Shown: piece after piece, positions 60,310 through 64,000 of the stretch
Position numbering within the stretch: position 1 is the first letter of the stretch
Layout of the letters: the number at the start of each line of letters is the position of its first letter
Assembly: GCF_026262505.1 (NCBI RefSeq)
Contig: NC_067203.1
Coordinates: 5,580,001-5,644,000 of the forward strand
Direction: 5' to 3'
DNA length: 64,000 nt
Source of the DNA: Trichomonas vaginalis G3
Taxonomy: Eukaryota; Parabasalia; Trichomonadida; Trichomonadidae
Program-made: the position numbers and the translations under genes
The notes under the pieces: generated by a model
What the model was told of the DNA's origin: nothing
The model's database searches: none
Seen by the model: the letters and a program-made list of their open reading frames with translations, nothing else

Positions 60310-61289
60310 TTGATTCCTTTCTTCTTCTAATTTTTCTTAAAAATCGACACAAATGTATGGATAAATCAATATCTACGAGATTCACTACGATTTTCGCATT
60401 AAAGTCTATTAAATAATTTACAAAAAACATTCGTGTTCCAAAGCACAATTGAATTGATCTGTCGTCTCTCAAGATAGCATTTTCAGAATAATGAATTCTG
60501 CGATGGAAATGAAGATTTACTTAATTGATTTGCTTAAGTTGTCTCATCCAAATATCGACGATGTGTAAAATATCATCGATTTTTTTGGATAATTTGATCT
60601 TAATAATCATTTGATCTTAAGAAGTTAAATTGGGCTTATTACTCCCAATTTTTTCCTTCATTAATGTTAAATAAACTGTCATGATTCCAAATAGCTTTCT
60701 CCCCAAATTAATATTGCTATTGACTCATAACATTATATAATCTCATCTCCTGTTTCCACGTGCGAATATCTTATTTCATGTGAATAGAAGAAAAAGACAC
60801 GGTAAACATGTTTATGAGTGTAAACTTTTGTAGCAAAAAGAACGGGATTTCAAAGAAAACTATTATCGCCTATGTAGTTATAAATATAAGTAGCCAATAT
60901 TTCTAATTGTTATAAGATATTGCAAATCTCATTAATAAACAAAATAAGGATATAACAATCTGAACGGTTTCATTAATATAAAATGATATTCACATTTAAT
61001 TAGTTTGTAAACATTATTTTTTTTAAGGCATTTAGATGCGCTTGGCGCCGATGTAGGCTGAAAAATTGTCAGGAAGGTGAATATCTTTTATGTTGTGTAT
61101 TCATACAGTTATAATTATCATAATAAATAACATAGAAAATTTTGATGCACTTACAAGCTAAGGGGATTAGAAATTAAAACTTTAAACAGGAAACTTGAGA
61201 GTGGAAAGTGCACACTTAAGTGTATTTAAAATTCGAAATATTAAAAAAGTATAGTAAAATTTATTATGTTTATGGTTAAAAATGTTTGT
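60310..61289. other. intergenic, no gene seen
   Basis: 980 bp of AT-rich DNA between convergent 3' ends. No coding-like stretch, RNA or tandem repeat was recognised. Confidence 0.5.
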
Positions 61290-63740
61290 TTATATGAGCA
61301 TGACAATGAATGGTTGAATTAATCCAATATCAACATGGTGGATGTTTGCTTTGCATGTGAAAACACTTGCACAATCATGAAGACATTGTGGATCAAGTTT
61401 GGATACATCAACAATGTTCTTAAGAAATTCTCTGTTCTTGTTTTCAATCTCAAGTCCACAACGAAGACTTGTGCAGCCGATAAATACATCTTCTCCAATA
61501 TCTGAAACACAGATTGGGATGTTGATCCATGACAGGGATGAACACCCTTCGAACGCGTTGTTTGAAATCAGAGTAAGACTGTTGCTTGGAATGAATATTG
61601 AAACGAGGTTGAAGCACGACATGAATGCACCTTCACTGATGATCTGTGTCGTCGGAGGGAGAGAGAAGAAAGAAATGGTTGATGCAGGAGGGAACAAGAT
61701 GAGAGATGTCTGTTGTTTGTTAAAAAGTGCACCACTGAAAACGCTGAATCGTTCACTTTCGCATGAGATGCTGCTGATCCGGAAACAGTTCTTGAAAGAA
61801 CCAATGCCAATACCGCTAGTGGTGAGTGAACTGTCGGATGGGATGGTAAGACTGTCCAGTTGCTGGCATTCACTGAATGAATATGGTCCAAGATTAACAA
61901 GATGTGTTGGAATAGTCATGTTAGTGAGTGATGTCCGAGAGAATGAGTATGCACCGAATCGTTCGATGTTATCTGGGAGAACGACAATGTCGAGATTAGT
62001 GTTGTTATAGAAAGCATAGTCACTAATGTTGATAAGCAATTTGCACATATGCATGTCAACCTTTGCAAGATTGCATTGTTGGAAGCTGCTCTGACCTATC
62101 GATTTAATTAATGTTCCAAACTCGACTTTAGAGAGAGATGTGCATAAATAGAAGCATAATGAGTTGATCTCTGTAACTGTGTTAGGGATTCTAATTGATG
62201 ACAATGAATTGCAGTTCATGAAGCATGAGTCTGGGAGTGATGTTATTTTAGAATCTTCAATGTGGACTTCTCTCAAAAATTTGCAGCCATTGAAACTAGA
62301 AGCTGAAAGTGTCTTTAATGATGATGTGAAAACTAAACTTTGGAGTTGGTTGCAATTGAGGAATGACATTTCACCGATGGATGAAATTGTATTTGGAAGA
62401 TTAACAAATGTTGCACTTCTGCAATCACTGAATGCACCACTGTTGATCTGAGTGAGAGCAGAATCATATGTGAAAACAAATGAAGAAATAAGATTCTTGC
62501 CTTTGAATGCATCAGATCCGATCGTTGTGATTGTTGGTGGAATGTTGATATTGACATTAGTATTAGATCCTAAATATTGGGTGACTGTCGTGTTTTCTTT
62601 ATCAAGAATCAAGTACTGACTATCGATATAAAATCGAGAATTCGGACTGAAGTGAATATTTGTTCCATCATCAAATATTTTTCCATCTAGTTTTTCGATG
62701 CCATCTGGCAACTCAACATCCCTTAAATTAGGACAATTCAGAAAACATCCAGTATTTAATGTTTTTATATTACTTGGAATATCAATGTGACTAATGTTTG
62801 TTCCATAGAAGCAATATGATGAAATTGAATTTATATTGCTTGGTAATCGAATCGAATTTAGCTTCCCACAGTCTTCAAACGCATAATCACCAATATATGA
62901 GATAGTATCTGGTATATACACTGATTTAAGTGTGGATCCTGCAAAAGAATAAGGAAAAATAGCCCAAAGTGTTGATGGAAATTCAACCGAATCAATAGTG
63001 CAAAATCTAAATGAGGATCCATATGTGCCTTTGACACCGTTTGGAATAACTATATTTCCGGTAGATTTTGCAGGACAGCAGTAGATATACATACTTCTTG
63101 TATCTATCAAGAAATTATTGTCAATTTTGTAATTAGGATTTTCGCTGCTAACAATAATTGTTTCAATCGATGAATCTTCAAATACACCATCACTGAACGT
63201 TTCTACTTTTGCTGGAATTCGAAATGTTTTAAGTGATGATTGTCTTATAAACCATTTTTTTATTTCTGTGAGATTTGAATCCTGGGGAATGTTTATTGAA
63301 TTCAGTTGTTTGCATCCCATGAAACATTGAAATGGTAAAACAGTAACAGATGCTGGTAAATCAAAGTTTTTGATGTTAGTGCTATAAAAGATACTGTCGC
63401 CAAGAGTTGTGACTGAATTTGGTAATTTTATTGAGGTCAATGATGAACATCTTTCAAATACGGATTTTCCAATTATAATAAGTTTCGTGCATACAGAGAG
63501 ATCGACATTATTGAGAAATTTGCATTGGAAAAATGAGTAATCTTGGATCGTTTCGAGTAAAGGATTTGGACCAAAACTGAGTGTCGTGAGAGTGTTTGTG
63601 CACTTCTGGAATGCAGTAACACTTTGTGTGCTTTGAATGACTCTAGTCTTAGAGTTGACAACAATTGTTTCAGCATTCTCTTTAGTTGAGGTTAAATAAA
63701 TAAAGTCATCGCTATAAATACCACCTCCTGTATCACCCAT
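61290..63740 (-). CDS. BspA-like leucine-rich-repeat protein, 816 aa
   Basis: About 30 LRR_5/BspA units of about 23 residues (e.g. SVTTLGDSIFYSTNIKNFDL, NTVTEINSLCFYLCTSLSKV) fill the protein from about residue 45 to 770. A cysteine-containing tail follows (DPQCLHDCASVFTCKANI). No signal peptide or C-terminal membrane span is visible. Trichomonad BspA proteins are a family of hundreds, several found at the surface and suspected in adhesion. The ATG at 63,740 follows an in-frame stop 9 bases upstream (TAG AGA ATG), so it is the earliest possible start. No Inr stands close by. It is a paralogue of the decayed gene at 14,134-16,553. Confidence 0.88.
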   Translation of the reverse strand: MGDTGGGIYSDDFIYLTSTKENAETIVVNSKTRVIQSTQSVTAFQKCTNTLTTLSFGPNPLLETIQDYSFFQCKFLNNVDLSVCTKLIIIGKSVFERCSSLTSIKLPNSVTTLGDSIFYSTNIKNFDLPASVTVLPFQCFMGCKQLNSINIPQDSNLTEIKKWFIRQSSLKTFRIPAKVETFSDGVFEDSSIETIIVSSENPNYKIDNNFLIDTRSMYIYCCPAKSTGNIVIPNGVKGTYGSSFRFCTIDSVEFPSTLWAIFPYSFAGSTLKSVYIPDTISYIGDYAFEDCGKLNSIRLPSNINSISSYCFYGTNISHIDIPSNIKTLNTGCFLNCPNLRDVELPDGIEKLDGKIFDDGTNIHFSPNSRFYIDSQYLILDKENTTVTQYLGSNTNVNINIPPTITTIGSDAFKGKNLISSFVFTYDSALTQINSGAFSDCRSATFVNLPNTISSIGEMSFLNCNQLQSLVFTSSLKTLSASSFNGCKFLREVHIEDSKITSLPDSCFMNCNSLSSIRIPNTVTEINSLCFYLCTSLSKVEFGTLIKSIGQSSFQQCNLAKVDMHMCKLLINISDYAFYNNTNLDIVVLPDNIERFGAYSFSRTSLTNMTIPTHLVNLGPYSFSECQQLDSLTIPSDSSLTTSGIGIGSFKNCFRISSISCESERFSVFSGALFNKQQTSLILFPPASTISFFSLPPTTQIISEGAFMSCFNLVSIFIPSNSLTLISNNAFEGCSSLSWINIPICVSDIGEDVFIGCTSLRCGLEIENKNREFLKNIVDVSKLDPQCLHDCASVFTCKANIHHVDIGLIQPFIVMLI

Positions 63741-64000
63741 TCTCTACCGAATGTACATTTTTATACTAAAAAGAAACATTTTATATTGAGAAGAATTTGA
63801 ATTTTCGGCACTTTTCATGGGTGAACTTTCTGGCACACTCTCAATTTTTATAATTAAGGTTATTTCTAATCTCTTGTATTGTTTCTTAACATTCATACAA
63901 ATCATATACCAAATGAATTTAAATATGCATATTCTTCTATTCTTGGAAAATGAATTGGAATATTAATCCATTTTCTTCATAGCTTCGTTTTGAAGAGCAC
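63741..64000. other. upstream region, no gene seen
   Basis: 260 bp of AT-rich sequence to the window end. Nothing recognised. Confidence 0.4.

Noticed and set aside
1-64000. tRNA, rRNA or snRNA genes
   Set aside because: I scanned for GGTTCGAATCC-type T-arms and conserved rRNA stretches. The few GGTTCGAAT hits lie inside the TOR and BspA coding regions and lack the other arms.

Overview
The window looks like nuclear DNA of a trichomonad parabasalid, most likely Trichomonas vaginalis or a close relative. The evidence is AT-rich intergenic DNA, intron-less genes, Inr-like TCA(Y)(W) motifs a few bases upstream of several ATGs, BspA-type leucine-rich-repeat genes, a very large polytopic protein with a cyclase-like domain, and a Maverick/Polinton with mariner insertions.

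Host left part (1-23,652): IFT52 (+), a CRM1/exportin-1-like export receptor (-), a small divergently transcribed membrane protein (+), a C2-domain protein (-), a 1,583-aa polytopic PAS/cyclase-homology protein whose metal-binding residues look lost (+), a decayed BspA-like LRR gene (-), and a complete TOR kinase gene (-). Host right part (58,679-64,000): remnants of a small gene (-), an unrecognised 376-aa protein (+), and an 816-aa BspA-like LRR protein (-).

Between them lies one Maverick/Polinton, 23,653-58,678 (about 35.0 kb). It has 303-bp terminal inverted repeats that differ at one position by my reading, and a 6-bp target duplication (CTTCAT). It landed about 270 bp upstream of the TOR start codon. 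Recognisable parts are a major capsid protein, an FtsK/HerA-type packaging ATPase, an rve integrase, a protein-primed DNA polymerase B (badly broken), a fibre-like protein with a phage-type tail-collar domain, two small amphipathic proteins, and several unrecognised genes. Most of its genes share a T-rich tract followed by (A)TAAATG at the start codon, unlike the host Inr.

The Maverick is a host for other elements: two nearly identical mariner copies in opposite orientation (24,604-25,902; 37,965-39,260); a 643-bp MITE-like insert with an internal palindrome inside the polymerase gene (41,143-41,785); a 3.7-kb primase/SF3-helicase cassette flanked by a 30-bp direct repeat and by inverted arrays of 123-bp units that carry triple GGTGACC iterons (33,723-37,428); and an 11.3-kb inverted-repeat structure (46,564-57,843) with a SWIM-zinc-finger protein and a 4.3-kb 19-bp satellite. 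The right third of the Maverick looks like a mosaic of more than one copy.

The most novel-looking object is the primase-helicase/iteron cassette. It resembles a self-contained replication module that entered the Maverick as a unit.
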